DNA of 64,000 nt, taken from Zygnema circumcarinatum. Taxonomy: Eukaryota > Streptophyta > Zygnematophyceae > Zygnematales > Zygnemataceae. Under the pieces are notes generated by a model. It saw nothing but the letters and a program-made list of their open reading frames with translations, did not search any database and was not told the origin of the DNA. This document shows, piece by piece, positions 52,201-63,800 of the stretch. A program made the translations under genes and the position numbers. Location of the stretch: positions 6,362,461 to 6,426,460 of the forward strand of contig CM074804.1 of NCBI GenBank assembly GCA_037447605.1, written 5' to 3'. Every line of letters begins with the position of its first letter. Within the stretch, counting starts at the first letter, position 1.

Positions 52201-53113
52201 AGCTGCAGAGCAGGGCCACCCAGTGGCTCTGAATCAGGTTGCCATGTGCTATAATTTAGAGAAAGGGGTGCCACAGAATCATGAACGAGCCTTTCAGTTG
52301 TTCCAAGTGGCAGCAGAAATGGGGCAGGCAAATGCGCAGGTATGTTTAGGGAATTACTACTACCGGGGGAGGGAGGTTGCGCCAAATGACGCGGAAGCTG
52401 TGCGACTGTTCAGGCTTGCGATAGATAGTTGCGAGCAGCTGAAGGAGTTGAGGTCGAAATGGGATTTGGCAGACTCCTTTGCAGTGCAGTTCAGGGTTGG
52501 CGATCCGTCGTGCGCACTGCAGCCGTCGCAATTGATGAACGACTTCGTGTATGATGTGGACGAGACGCTGAGCAGAGCACTGTACTCCCTCGGGGTGTGC
52601 TTTGCTAACGGCCATGGCGTGGAGCAGAATTACTCGGATGCAGTGGCTCTCTATGCCCAAGCTGCAGCAGCTGGGAATGAGAATGCCATGTACGACTTGG
52701 GGGTGTGTTATGACAGGGGTAGAGGGGTCCCGCAAGATATTGTTGAGGCAGTAAAGAGGTATCGGCAGGCTGCGGAGAAGGGCCACGGCATGGCTCAGTT
52801 CAATCTCGCAGTCTGTTTGGAGAATGAAGAAGGTATTGGCAGAGATCTGAAGGCAGCGGTGGACATGTATATGCTGGCAGCCAACAAGGGCATTGTGTCG
52901 GCTAAGTTCCGCCTGGGGCTCTGCTACTACTACGGCCGAGGAGTCGCGCGGGACTTCACTCAGGCCTTCCGCTGGTGGCTGGCCGCTGCGGAGGACGGCC
53001 TCCCGAATGCCATGGTCAAGGTGGCGCAGTGCTACAGTCTCGGCCATGGGGTGCGCAGAAACCACGAGGAGGCAAAAGCATGGATGCGCCGACAAGAAGC
53101 TGCTTCCAACTGA
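49228..53113 (+). CDS. RLK/U-box-type protein kinase fused to SEL1 repeats
   Basis: Four exons, 49228-49759, 49926-50467, 50720-51559 and 51680-53113, give 1115 aa. Residues 1-300 are a protein kinase of the plant RLK/Pelle class: GKGGFGEV loop (25-32), Lys45, Glu59, HRDLKPAN with Asp134, and Asp152 in DVG. DVG in place of DFG and the KSDIYSLG segment are typical of plant U-box kinases, but no U-box is seen. The subdomain VIII motif reads DPH instead of APE/DPE. A Ser/Gly-rich, probably disordered linker covers about 330-640. Residues 650-1110 hold about eleven SEL1-like repeats of the form AxxxLGxCYxxGxGVxxDxxxAxxxxxxAAxxG, the last 478 codons in a single exon. Both catalytic lysine and aspartates are present, so activity is likely. 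Confidence 0.88.
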
Positions 53114-53381
53114 TGTGCTACTTAGGGCAACAGCCGGTCTTCTAGCATGTATGTAGAATAGTCCCATTTTTAATAGTTTCGGGGAAGGGGTAGTATTTGA
53201 TTGCTGGGGTCCCATGCGACTGCAGTTGATAAGGTGACATGGCAAACTATGTGTCGTAGATTTAGGATACTGTACTTTTCTCGTGCTGGGAACATGCAGG
53301 AACTGGCAGTAGCAGAGTTATCTCCTTCTTTGGAGAAAGGGGTTGAACCTCGTCACATGTACTGTAAGTTAATAAGTGCGG
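53114..53381. other. Short convergent spacer
   Basis: This stretch lies between the kinase-SEL1 stop and the end of the small minus-strand ORF. It probably carries 3' UTR; nothing else is visible. Confidence 0.4.
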
Positions 53382-53615
53382 TTAGTCGACAGGGGAGATG
53401 AACGGGAACCTGTGCCCTTCCACTTCTATGAGCTCAAGAAGAAGGGAACAACGCGCACTGGACAGTGCGTGGCTAGCAGTGAAAGCTAAGCGGTCCCACA
53501 AGTCCTTCCTCTGCTTCTTTCTGTTGTCCTTCCATTGCGACTTGTACTCGAGTGCCTGACTCTTTAGGCTGTCGTGGACGAAGGTTACCTTGTTTTCCTG
53601 AAGAGCCTTTGACAT
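53382..53615 (-). CDS. Small unrecognised ORF, 77 aa
   Basis: An uninterrupted frame from ATG 53615 to a TAA at 53384-53382, with an in-frame stop just upstream at about 53650. Composition is protein-like: a basic amphipathic middle (WKDNRKKQRKDLWDRLAF) and a hydrophobic segment CSLLLELIEV. If real, its start would face that of the CBS gene across a GTAC-rich spacer, matching the head-to-head pattern of the other genes. It could instead be one exon of a longer gene (AACAAG|GTAACC near its start is a possible donor) or chance. I do not recognise it. Confidence 0.35.
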   Translation of the reverse strand: MSKALQENKVTFVHDSLKSQALEYKSQWKDNRKKQRKDLWDRLAFTASHALSSARCSLLLELIEVEGHRFPFISPVD

Positions 53616-54451
53616 GGCAGTTGACAGGATTCCTTCCACCGGATCTCAGCAAGCCGACGTGAGAGTGAGTGCGGGGGTGAGAGAGAGTGAGAGCCGCTTG
53701 TGCCATGCGGCACGCGCATCGATCATCGATGCATGCATGCATCCATGTCGCCACTCGTGCGGCAATCGTACGGCTCCAACGGGAGGCCGCCCTGACCGTA
53801 CCGAGGTGTCTCCGTACGGCACGGTGCATGTCGGTCGTGTCGGTCAGGCCGGGCGATGTTGGTGGCGGCATTGGGGCTGCAGGCGGCCGTACAAAGCCTT
53901 GCCAGACGACCGCAGACGGCCGTACAAAACCAGGCCAGACGGCCGCAGACTACCGTACATATTTGTACAGGGAGAAGCCAGGAGGCCGCATACGACCGTA
54001 CTTCGCCGTACAATGTCAGGCCCGCCGGCGGCCGACGGATGGCTCCTCGCGACACGACTGACGTGGCAAGAAAATCTACCGTGACGTGACCCGGTCCTCA
54101 AGTCTCACGTGGATTTGAACTCCCATCGGACGGTCTGCGCTCGTCCAAACGTGCAGCCGCCGCCTTCCACCGTCGATTGCGCCCGCCCGCACGCCCCCGC
54201 CAGCGCGGCGCCCACACGGCGCCGGCGTGCCGGCCAATGGCGGGGCGCCTCGGGCCCCTTCGCAATCTTCCACGCGCCACGTGGCGCAGGGAACTTCGGC
54301 TGCGGGGGCTCGGCCGTCGATCACCATCTGCGCCGTCCAGCGACTGACACGTGGCTGTTACCCCTCGTGCAAAGCCTCCCGCCTCGTCCATAGAGAGAGA
54401 GGGAAGCCTTTCGCTGGTGAGGGCAGGAGCGAGAGCAGGTCTTGTCGCGCC
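53616..54451. promoter_or_regulatory. GTAC- and G-box-rich upstream region of the CBS gene
   Basis: This 836-bp GC-rich region contains CCGTACGG at 53812-53819 and at least seven further CCGTAC or GTACGG words between 53767 and 54012. Two of them lie in a 33-bp tandem duplication (53885-53917 and 53918-53950). A GCCACGTGGC palindrome lies at 54276-54285 and ACACGTGGC at 54349-54357, about 100-170 bp upstream of the ATG at 54452. Confidence 0.55.
53885..53950. repeat. 33-bp tandem duplication carrying GTAC sites
   Basis: Two 33-bp units that differ at a few positions each begin GGCCGTACAAA and end CCGCAGAC; a truncated third copy begins TACCGTACAT at 53951. The unit repeats a CCGTACA word, a match to the SBP-domain consensus CCGTAC(A/G). 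Confidence 0.85.
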
Positions 54452-55712
54452 ATGGCTGCCGCTCTGAGCCTCCGCATGGCGACTGCAGCAGTATTCATCA
54501 CGCCCAGTGGAAGCCCGTCAGTTGGAGGCGTTGCGGCCGAGGCGCAGGTGGCTCGAGGGGGTATCCGAGTGCGAACGAGCGGGCAGCAGAAGCGGCAGAG
54601 CTGGGCGGTGAGGGCCGCTGCAAGCGAGGACGACGCGGCGGTGAGTGTCGGCGTGGCAGGGACGGACGAGGAGCATGGCATATATCCTTCAGGAGAATGG
54701 CCCGCTAACTTCTCGCTCTCCAACTACGAGGACCTCTCGCATCACTACTCGCCAGTGATCTTCCGCAGTGAGGTATGGCTGCTAGTCAAATCCTAAACTA
54801 CTTGCATTGCTGTTTGTGGTCTAACCGCATTCCAAAATGCATGTAGATGTAGGGTTTCTGTCGCTTCTTGGAATCACATATCTTGGTCGTTTGAACGTCG
54901 GCTGTTCTTTTGCTGGTGCGGCGTGTAGGCCCAGCCCGACACCATCTTGGCCGATGTGATGACGAAGGTGGTGCACACGGCCTCGCCGGAGGACTTGGTG
55001 GGCGCAGTGAAGCACCACTTTGACGAGGTGACGGGGCTGCCGGTGGTGGGCGCGGACTTTAAGTGCGTGGGAGTGCTCAGCCGGAAGGATTTGGAGAAGT
55101 CGCTGGGAGGGGTGAGCTTGCCGGCCGCGCGCCAATTTGCTTTCTTTGGTCAATTCTTGCAGACCATTGACGTTGGGTGCCAATTCTAGTCGCCAAGTTT
55201 GTCTGTAAATCTTGAAATGTAAATTACTTTGTAAACAGGATGCGAAGGTGAAGGACGTAATGACGAGCCCAGCGATTACTATACCTGTCGATAAAACCGT
55301 GCGAGGTGAGTGATATGATTTGTACAAGCACTCTGAAGAAGCTCTCTAGTCAAAGCTGCGGTGCAAGTTCCATTTGTTTGCTGTCGCTGGGAGATAAATT
55401 TGAAAGCCGCTGACATGTTAACTGCGGCTTCATCAGATGCTGCGGTGGTCATGCTGAAGGAGAAAGTGCATAGGCTCCCTGTCACAAATGATGGAGATCA
55501 GGTGGTTGGTAAGTTCTCATGCTTCTTTTTTAAATCTTTCTCATTATCTGGTCGACGGCCTCGAATCTGCCTTGGAGTCTTTATGATTTATCGCAGCAGG
55601 TTCTTCGGTGCCAGACAATGCTGAAAAAGATGTTTTTGCATGCCCTGTCTCAGGAATTGTGACGAGAACCGACATTTTTACTGCGTTGGAGGGCCTACCG
55701 TCCAGGGACTAG
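54452..55712 (+). CDS. Plastid-type CBS-domain-pair protein
   Basis: Five exons, 54452-54772, 54929-55111, 55239-55305, 55407-55508 and 55654-55712, give 243 aa. The first about 65 residues are rich in Ala, Ser, Arg and Val with few acids and look like a plastid transit peptide. Two CBS motifs follow: ILADVMTKVVHTASPEDL...TGLPVVGADFKCVGVLSRKDL and VKDVMTSPAITIPVDKTVR...HRLPVTNDGDQVVGIVTRTDI. A CBS pair (Bateman module) binds adenosyl ligands and regulates partners; Arabidopsis CBSX1/2 act on plastid thioredoxins, but this protein is not clearly their ortholog. The exon 4 acceptor (tgaaag|CC) is weak but is the one that keeps frame and domain. Confidence 0.88.
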
Positions 55713-57830
55713 GGCCAGCCTATTCCTTTCGGCTGTATAAAGACGATAATGAAGTGATAAAGAAAATAGCAGCTGTGCAGATGCGTAGATGAGGCATGTT
55801 TCAGTTTGTACAGGACTTGAGCTTAGCCATAATGACGACAGCTGCTAGGAAAGTTTTCACACAGAACGCACTTTCTCAATGTGCAAACAAGATGTAAGTT
55901 TGAGTTAACTGCTTGAAGTGTACTGCCTTCGATGGCTAAAGTCACTGGTTGTGCGGAGAGAAAAGAATGCGAGGATGTGAGCTGTGGCTAGCTCAAGTTT
56001 GGACTTAGAAAGTTTGAAACGGAACCGAACCTTGTCGTGCAAGGGTGGGTGTTTTTTACCCAATGATGAAAGCTCGCCACATCTGGGAATGCTCTCTGTA
56101 CGCGGCAAACTGGAATTGGCGCATGTCTTTTAATGGAGCCTCCACGCACTTCGGGTTTTCGACCCACACCCGCAACTCCTGTCTGCTCGAGAGCAAGGCT
56201 GGGGTGGGCTTCACGGAAGCGGATATGAAGCAGGGAAAGCAATGGCGGAGGCAGTCCACATAGTGTCGTATCATGTGAACACTTTAAGCCAGATTCGTGC
56301 GTATGGACCGGTGTCCAGTGCAGCAAAGACTATCGTGTCATTTACTTGTATGCTCTAAAAACCACATGAACCTTTTCTTCTACAAAGGATGTGGCATTGA
56401 TTTCACGATCAATGCCACATTTTCTTCTCGTTTTTGGGAGGGAACTGGGAAGAGAGAGAAAAAAGCCCCAGGGGAGGTGTTTCCAGAGACATTAAAGGAA
56501 GCCCTGATCGTTATCACTCACGTTTGGAAACGACTGTCTAACAATAGTTCGCCGTTTAGCAGCCGATTTCAACAACGACATTTAAGGCCTGTTTCGCACG
56601 ATTTGCCTCTCTGTGACAAAAAACCTGTCAGTGAAAAAAAAACAAGATTTCCTTAAAAAAAAAACAGAAAAAAACGGCTGGACTCGCAAACGGATAAACA
56701 ACACAAACAATAAAAAAACCTAGACTACGGAAAATAAAGAAAGGTTTATACGAAATTAAACATCGCAACTTATGACTGTTTTCCTTCTTCAATCACATTT
56801 TGGTACTCAAAAGCTCTGAAATGGCCAGCTCCCTTAAGCCTTCCTGTGTGCATGCAACAGTTTGGCCCACGGTAGTCCAAGCACGTTTTCTGTAGATCAA
56901 TCCTTATTCCCAACAGTTTTTTGGGCACGATGACTTCTTAAGAGTTGCACAAAAACCATGCTGATGTTCCAGCGTTCCTCATGACAGGGCTGCGAATGCC
57001 ACAACCAGGGGATGACCGTGTTGTGCTGGCAAGCCTCAGATGGCCGACGAGAACAAGACAGTAATGAACATTGAAACCAGAGGCAGGGAGGTTCACTTTC
57101 ATTGTCTCAAAGACGAAGCTGGATTGGTCTCTCATAAAGCTATGAGTTATGAAGGAGGGCTCTATCTGGATAGCTCGAAGCCCCCTCTTAACCATGCGAG
57201 CAGTGGCTGCCATAATTCAGGCGTTGCTCACTTTGTTGCAGTTGTGTTTGCGGTGGTACACTGAAGCCGTAGGAGGACATGTCAATCTAATCTGGTTTGA
57301 CTTATTGAAATATGTGCACGACAGAGTTACCGACAGCTTATTGGTTTCAAACCTATGTACAGTAAATACCACTCAGCTGGCCAAATGTCTCACGCTTATG
57401 TTGACGTGTTGCTTGCAGCATGACCCGAGGGGTCCTGCAGGCCACTACCACGGCAGGGAATGCGCCTGCCAGGCGGGCTTACCACAACGAATACGCATTG
57501 CCTCCTGCAAAGCGACCACTTCAGAGGCGAGATCAATGACGTTATTTGGCTCGCTGAGGAGCGTCAGAGAATGCGTTCAGCCTTCTAAAAATGTCCTCGC
57601 TGGTAGCTTTCTGTGTATCGGTGTTCCAAGGACCCCCTCACGCGCAGTGGACGTTACTCGATGCTGATTGCCACCCTGCCTCGTTTCTGTAAGTCCGCTG
57701 CACATCTGCCACTGGAAATGTCTCTGCAAAAGACTTCTCTCACGCCGTCAGCTCTCCCTCATTGCAGTCGATTACTTCGGCAGCCGCATAAGGTAAGCTC
57801 TCGCTCTCTTCAAAATTGCCCCTACGGACT
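55713..57830. other. Convergent intergenic region with perfect hairpin
   Basis: 2.1 kb lies between the CBS stop and the ASI1-like stop. A perfect 13-bp-stem hairpin lies at 56389-56420. A plus-strand open frame at 57149-57667 is long but low in protein character. On the minus strand around 57545-57470 a short segment reads DLASEVVALQEAMRIRC and could be an unplaced exon. The remainder is featureless. Confidence 0.4.
56389..56420. other. Perfect 13-bp-stem hairpin
   Basis: ATGTGGCATTGAT (56389-56401) pairs exactly with 56408-56420 across a 6-nt loop. The 5' half plus flank (AAAGGATGTGGCATTGA) recurs with slight change at 43888-43905, suggesting a dispersed repeat. Confidence 0.8.
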
Positions 57831-60800
57831 TCACTGTTCGCCTCCCATCTGTTTCTCTGCAGCTAGCATCTCCTCTGCCTGCGCCTGCACCATCACATAG
57901 TTGCGCGTCATCAGGCCATATCCATGAGCAGACATGACACCAGAAACCCTATAATCGCTTCATCCGTTAGCAAAAAAAGGCAAAAACAAGTCTGATGAAC
58001 AACCCAGCAATTCAAACAGGGAGACTCTACCTAAATACGAAACCAACATCTCGTAACTCATATTCAACGCCCTCCTTTCTCTGTCTATCAATATTATTAT
58101 ATGAGGCTTGAATACATTTTTCAAATTTACATCACATGGAAACATAGAGGAGATGATGAATGGACAAGCGAAGGGGCAGAAAATGCTTGCAGTAGATGTC
58201 ACTGCATAAGGCAGGCGTGGTAGTAACCCTTCACAGCCTTTAGCTCTATTCATCTGTCTGCCTTAGCAAGCAAGTGTGCACATGTAATTATCCGACAAAG
58301 TAACTATACTCCGCTTCCAGTTCGTGAAAAGACAAGCCAACAGAAGAAGAACACCATATCCTTTAGTACAACCCATAAAGCTCCAAATCTTTAAGCAAGA
58401 AACTGCAGCAATTGCGCTGATGACTTGCATGCCTCTGCAGGCTCAGCGCGGCTCACACCAGGCCACTAAGCAATGCAAAGTCCATTCCAACAAAGAGCTA
58501 TACTTGAAGAACTTATGTAGCCTGTTGGGAACTGATAATAATACCTTCAGCAGCGCCTCCATCTCCAGAGCCTGTCTCTGCTCCAGAACACGCCAAGCGA
58601 TTGCCATGTCGTACTCAATAGTGTTCGGCTGTGAGCTGTGGGAACAAACAACTCCTTTCCTCTGCACCGCCGTCATGTCCAGACAACCATTCGTCATTCG
58701 CCCTTCAGTAGAAACAGAATCATCTAAAAACTCTCCTTAACCCTTCGAACGAAACCTTTCCCAGTTGCACCCCCGAGAGTCTCGCCCTTACGTGGTCCCC
58801 TGCCCGTGCTTGCCGCCCGAACCGATGCCGCGTGTCCTCCATGTGTCCGGGGAAGGACGCCTCCGTACGGACGGGCGGGGCCTGCGCCTCTCGCGCCACA
58901 ACGGGCCTGCATGGAGCGGCCGTTGTACCAATCGGGATGCAATGAGAGGGAGGGGTCGTGTTGGAGGTCCATTGCCATGAAAACAATAGGTGGCTTCATT
59001 ACTGGCCAGCTCTCGACTGCCAACAGTCATGTTCGAAACTAGCCATATGGTTCAATTTCCCGCTTTGTGCCAAGGCAGTTCGTGTCTTCAAATGTCACAG
59101 CACTCGTCAGGTGGGCATTCCAAGACGTGTAAGTTACTGGACACACAACAACATGCGAGTCGAGCAGCCTTGAGACATATGTTGTTGTATGGCCAGTAAA
59201 TGACATGTCTTGGAATGTGCACCAGACTACTGAATGAATGAGCAGAGCGAACAAGAATGTGACTTAAGTTTTGGTAACGACTCCAAACTCAACATAGAGG
59301 TAATTGGAATATGGGAACCTATTGATGAGTATGCAAACGAGCAAGCGCAATTTTCCGATTCCTTACCGCAAGTTTGGTCCATAAACGAGGCACTTCTGTG
59401 CAAGCAGGTTGAGGGCCAGTTCCAATGCTTCATTTGACTCCATAATCACCACTGCTTTGCCTGCACCATTTCTTCTCCCTAAACCTGTCAATATGGAAAG
59501 TCTTTCTTCCCTGAAAGACTGAAAAGAGAACAAAGACACGAAGAAAGCAGCAACCGAACAAAAGAACGCACCTAAGTTCACACTGTAGCATGGAACCATG
59601 CGCGCTCCGGAGACCGATGGCAGGACATGCTTGAGCTTCACCTGTGCCTTTACCCCCATCCATGAGCTATGTGCCATAGACTCTTCGTTCCAAATCAACA
59701 CGCTTTAAATGTGGATTACACAATGTGTTCAGGGGTTAGACTCGAGCACATGTAAACAAGACTCGTTTCAACAATCGCACAAATTAGTTAGAGAGTGCAA
59801 ACTTCACATTTTGGGCGAAGGACGACTTCAGACTGCAAGAAAAAAAACATAACACAGCTGACCAACACGCAAGCATTAAGATTCTAGTGATAAGACTTCT
59901 GCAAGCATGTTCGGTGAGGGGGCCAATCTCACAATCTGAAGTCATATGCGGCCTAAACAGAGAAGGAGATCATTACAGCAATTTGTCCTCCCTTTCGTAG
60001 AGGCAACATGGCGGTACTATTACTCCACAATTCAAGTCCTCCTAACCACCCACTGCTAAGGGAATAAGTGACGAGGGTGAGAAAGCCAACCTCCAAATCC
60101 CTCGATGTGAGGGAGGGGTCCAAGTTGTCCAACACAAGCACGCGGCGCTGTTTCAGCGCGAGGGCCACTTTGTCCGCCCACTGTGCCCCGCCCTCTCGAC
60201 CGGAAGTAGTCAGCTCTAACCGGAAGTAGTCAGCTCCAACCGGAAGTAGTCAGTTCCAACCGGAAGTAGTCAGCTCCAAGCCTTGCCTCACATGCAGCCT
60301 CGGAATCACCTTGCTCACCTCGACGCTTATGCGTTCATCAACATGTTGCCTACATGCAGGAAGGGTCCGTGGCTGATTCTGCTAATGCTAATTGACCACC
60401 ACATGTGATTCATCATACATAGCAAAATTTTGCAAGTTCTGTTCTTTTATATGATATGCAGGAGATGGAAACGATGAGAAGAGCTGCTACTCCTGATTGT
60501 GGTTCGCAAAACTGAAAGCCCACCGTTCGCTTGAACACCAATTTCGGCACAGTCTGCAACAGATCCCACATTAAAAGCAAGCTCGGTGTTAGTCAAAAAC
60601 CAGATTGCAGCTCCACCGCCGCACAGCAAATCAGAGTATCCTTTCCAAAGCTGAGGATACAGTTCAGAAAATGAATGAATGAATGGTGACAGTTCATCAA
60701 CGCAGAAATTGCACAATTAAAAGTTTACTTTTGTGTCACCAATGAACACAGCCAGAGCTTGAACAACCCCTGAACCCTCCTCTGACCCAAGTTCAACATC

Positions 60801-63800
60801 GGACAGGGGACAAACCATCGGCTCCTCCGCTGCTCCCGCACCGTCTCTCATCCCACACGACTCCACTTCCCTTGTCTTCACTCTGAGCCCCTTCTGCCCT
60901 GCAGGAGTGGGAGCCTCTCTATGCGATAGCCCATGTGTGGTGGTAGCGCCATCATCAACATGACGGTCCATTTTCCCTCCCAGAGCAGCAGCTCCCAGCT
61001 CGCCCTTTCCCCTGCCCTTGTTATTGGGGGTCGGTGGGCCCCACACGTCCCGCATTCTGGCCTTGACCTCCGCCGCCTTCGCATCCGAGGGCTGCAGAGA
61101 GGGGGTGCGCCGCTGTACGGCTTCTTTGTCGGACTCTCTATCCCTTTTTTTGCTCCCTGAACTTTTCTCAAGCTTCGCCGCTACGCTTTTGTCTCCATCA
61201 CCGCGAGCCTTTGGGACGGCAATGTCAACAACAGGCGAACCCTCACCCACCACTGCCTCTTTGGGTTTAGGAGTTTCCTTGTAATTCGAGTCGAGATTGC
61301 TCGCGGGTAATGCTCTAGGGACCTTGAACTTGTCGTTCGCTTTCGACGATGGTCTGCATGTTTCTGGAATTTCGTTCGCTTTTCTTTTCTTCTCCTTGGG
61401 CTTAACTACGATAAGATTTGGTTTCTCAATCGGCACGCTCTGGTTTTCCTCTGACCTATTTCCTGGCATATTAGAAGTGCCTTTCCTGGCAGAGAATGAT
61501 CCACCCTTTTCCTTTTCTTGCACAAACGAGTCAGCTCGGTACGCCTGATTTTCCAAAATCCTGCCAAGGATTGGGCCCGTCATGCTTTGTCTATTTTTTT
61601 GGGCTGCAGCCTCAACACTCCTTCCCTTTTGAGTTGCATCAGTCTCAGATGTTGGCTTCACAGTTTCTATGTTTTGCACTTTCTTCACTGATGGCTGGCT
61701 GACTCCCCCCTCCTTACAACTCACGGCCCTTTCGTTGTCATTACCACCAGAGATAACTAAATCCACTGCATTCTTGGTCGTTTCACTTGAAGTTCTTTTG
61801 AGCTGAATCTCCTTCACCGACTCATCCTCGTCTGCTGCACTTGGCCTGGGAGAATGCACTGCGACATTCTTCTTGCCAGGAGAAGCCGAGCCCACAACGA
61901 AACGGTCGACTGGCTCAGTCACTTGCAATGCTTGGCCATCCCTTCCCAAAGCGAACCTTTTCCGAGCACTGTCCTCGGCCTCCCTGCCATGCAAATGCTC
62001 TGCGATGCAGCCATCGCCGCTCCCTACACGGGTAAGTGCATGTGCTCTTTCGGCTCTCAACTCCAAGGTCGCATGTCCATGTTCATGTTCATGTTCAGGT
62101 GGTCCTGAAAACTGATCCTCTCCGTTTTTTCTTACACCAATGGGCGTTGGACCAATTTCGCATTCTGCAATCCCCTTGCTGAGGTCATTGCCTCTAAGAT
62201 CGCGATTTTCTACACTATGAGCAAGCTTTCCTAGGCCTGAATCTGTCTTCTCGGATTGGACCCCAACTTCCCTCGGGTTGCTCTTGCAACCATCCTCTCG
62301 CTTTTGCGCACTACAAAACTGCTCTCCCTCGCCGCTCTCCTGCAAGAGGAGTTGGGTATAAGAAGCAGGTCTTCGATTTCCAACCACGACTTCATTTGTC
62401 ACTGTAATGCCTTCTGCCTGTTGCCTCTCAATATGTGCTGATAAATGTGAAAACCATTCAGGTTTATTGAACATGGCTTCTGCTGCAATGAATCAAGCCA
62501 ACCCATAAACAAGTTCAACAACCATGTTTACTGGAACCTTAAATGGCTAACAAACCTCATACTAACCATGTCGTAACCGCAACTGCCCCTACAGTAGAAG
62601 TAAGAAAATGCTTGCCGAATTTAAGGACATAGCAGTCTAATCATTTTAATGGCTGCTCTCACCTGGCATGTCCACGAGTGCTTCGTCGACTGAATTCAGA
62701 GTATTCGCGGTCGCATCATAAATTCGTCGGAACACAGCATCCGCACGGGAGATGTCCAGATATTTTGGCAGAGGATTCTGAGGGTGGCTCGCTAAACACA
62801 GCACAATGGCTTTCCTTGATATAGCATACTGCAACCCAAGGGATGGAACTTGTCAACACGTTGGAAATTCTTCTGCCGAAGGACAGAAAATTTACAGCAA
62901 CGACATGGAGCGCAAAAGGAAAAGCCTAAAACAAAAACAGTTTTCGGAGCAAAGGCGATGCCCTTACCTTTAAAGACAAAATGTAAAGAAGTAGCAGAGC
63001 TTTACCAATGGAAATGGCTCTACTGTACCATGAATGGACAAGAACTAGCGATTATTTGACTTGTATCCCAGAAACTTGGTAAAGTCAGAGTTCAAGTTCA
63101 GGTACTCCTGGAGGAGCTCGAACACCTTCATTATACAGATTGGACGGCAGAAAGCAGCCATTGATGGACCCACTCAACGTAAACGTAATAGCTACCAGTT
63201 CAAAAGGATGGCTTTCGACGGGGTAACTATCTAGCAACCGGAATCGAATCAAAGCCAACAATATCATGAAGTGGCAGGCAAATTTCGATATTTTTTTCAG
63301 ACCTCCTAGTTGGCGCATTGAACGGTATGTAAGTTGCTCCCACAATGGAAAGCACTTGCAAACGAACCCAAGATGTAGCAGTACAAACATCGATGGTACA
63401 AACTAACAGCAACCCAAAAAATTAAAAAAAGGGAGCGAGGGGAGAAGATTTGGGGGTGGGGGGGGGAGAGGAAGGCTTGCCAATTACATGCATCCTATGT
63501 CCAGAACTAATTAAGCAAAAACAAGGGACACTGCAAAAAAAGTTTGTTTGGTGGAGTAAAGTCCTACCAGGTCAACCTTGTCTTCAGCCCCTGGCCCCAA
63601 TCCTCCGGCCAAGAATAACTCGTTCGCATAGCGGTCTAAAATGTTCGGGCTTCCCTCCTTCAATTGCACTTCCTCCGGCCGAAAAAACCAGCGCACCCTC
63701 ACGAACGGCCTCCCTGTTGCCCGCTCCCTCCATATGTCTCGAACTTTTCCGATGTGCGGAAGAGCATCTGGCCCCGTAGCAGGAAATGCTACGCAATCAT

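Noticed and set aside
57149-57667. 172-codon plus-strand frame
   Set aside because: Cys- and Leu-rich mixture with no recognisable domain, no codon bias and no neighbouring exon in phase; lies in a convergent spacer.
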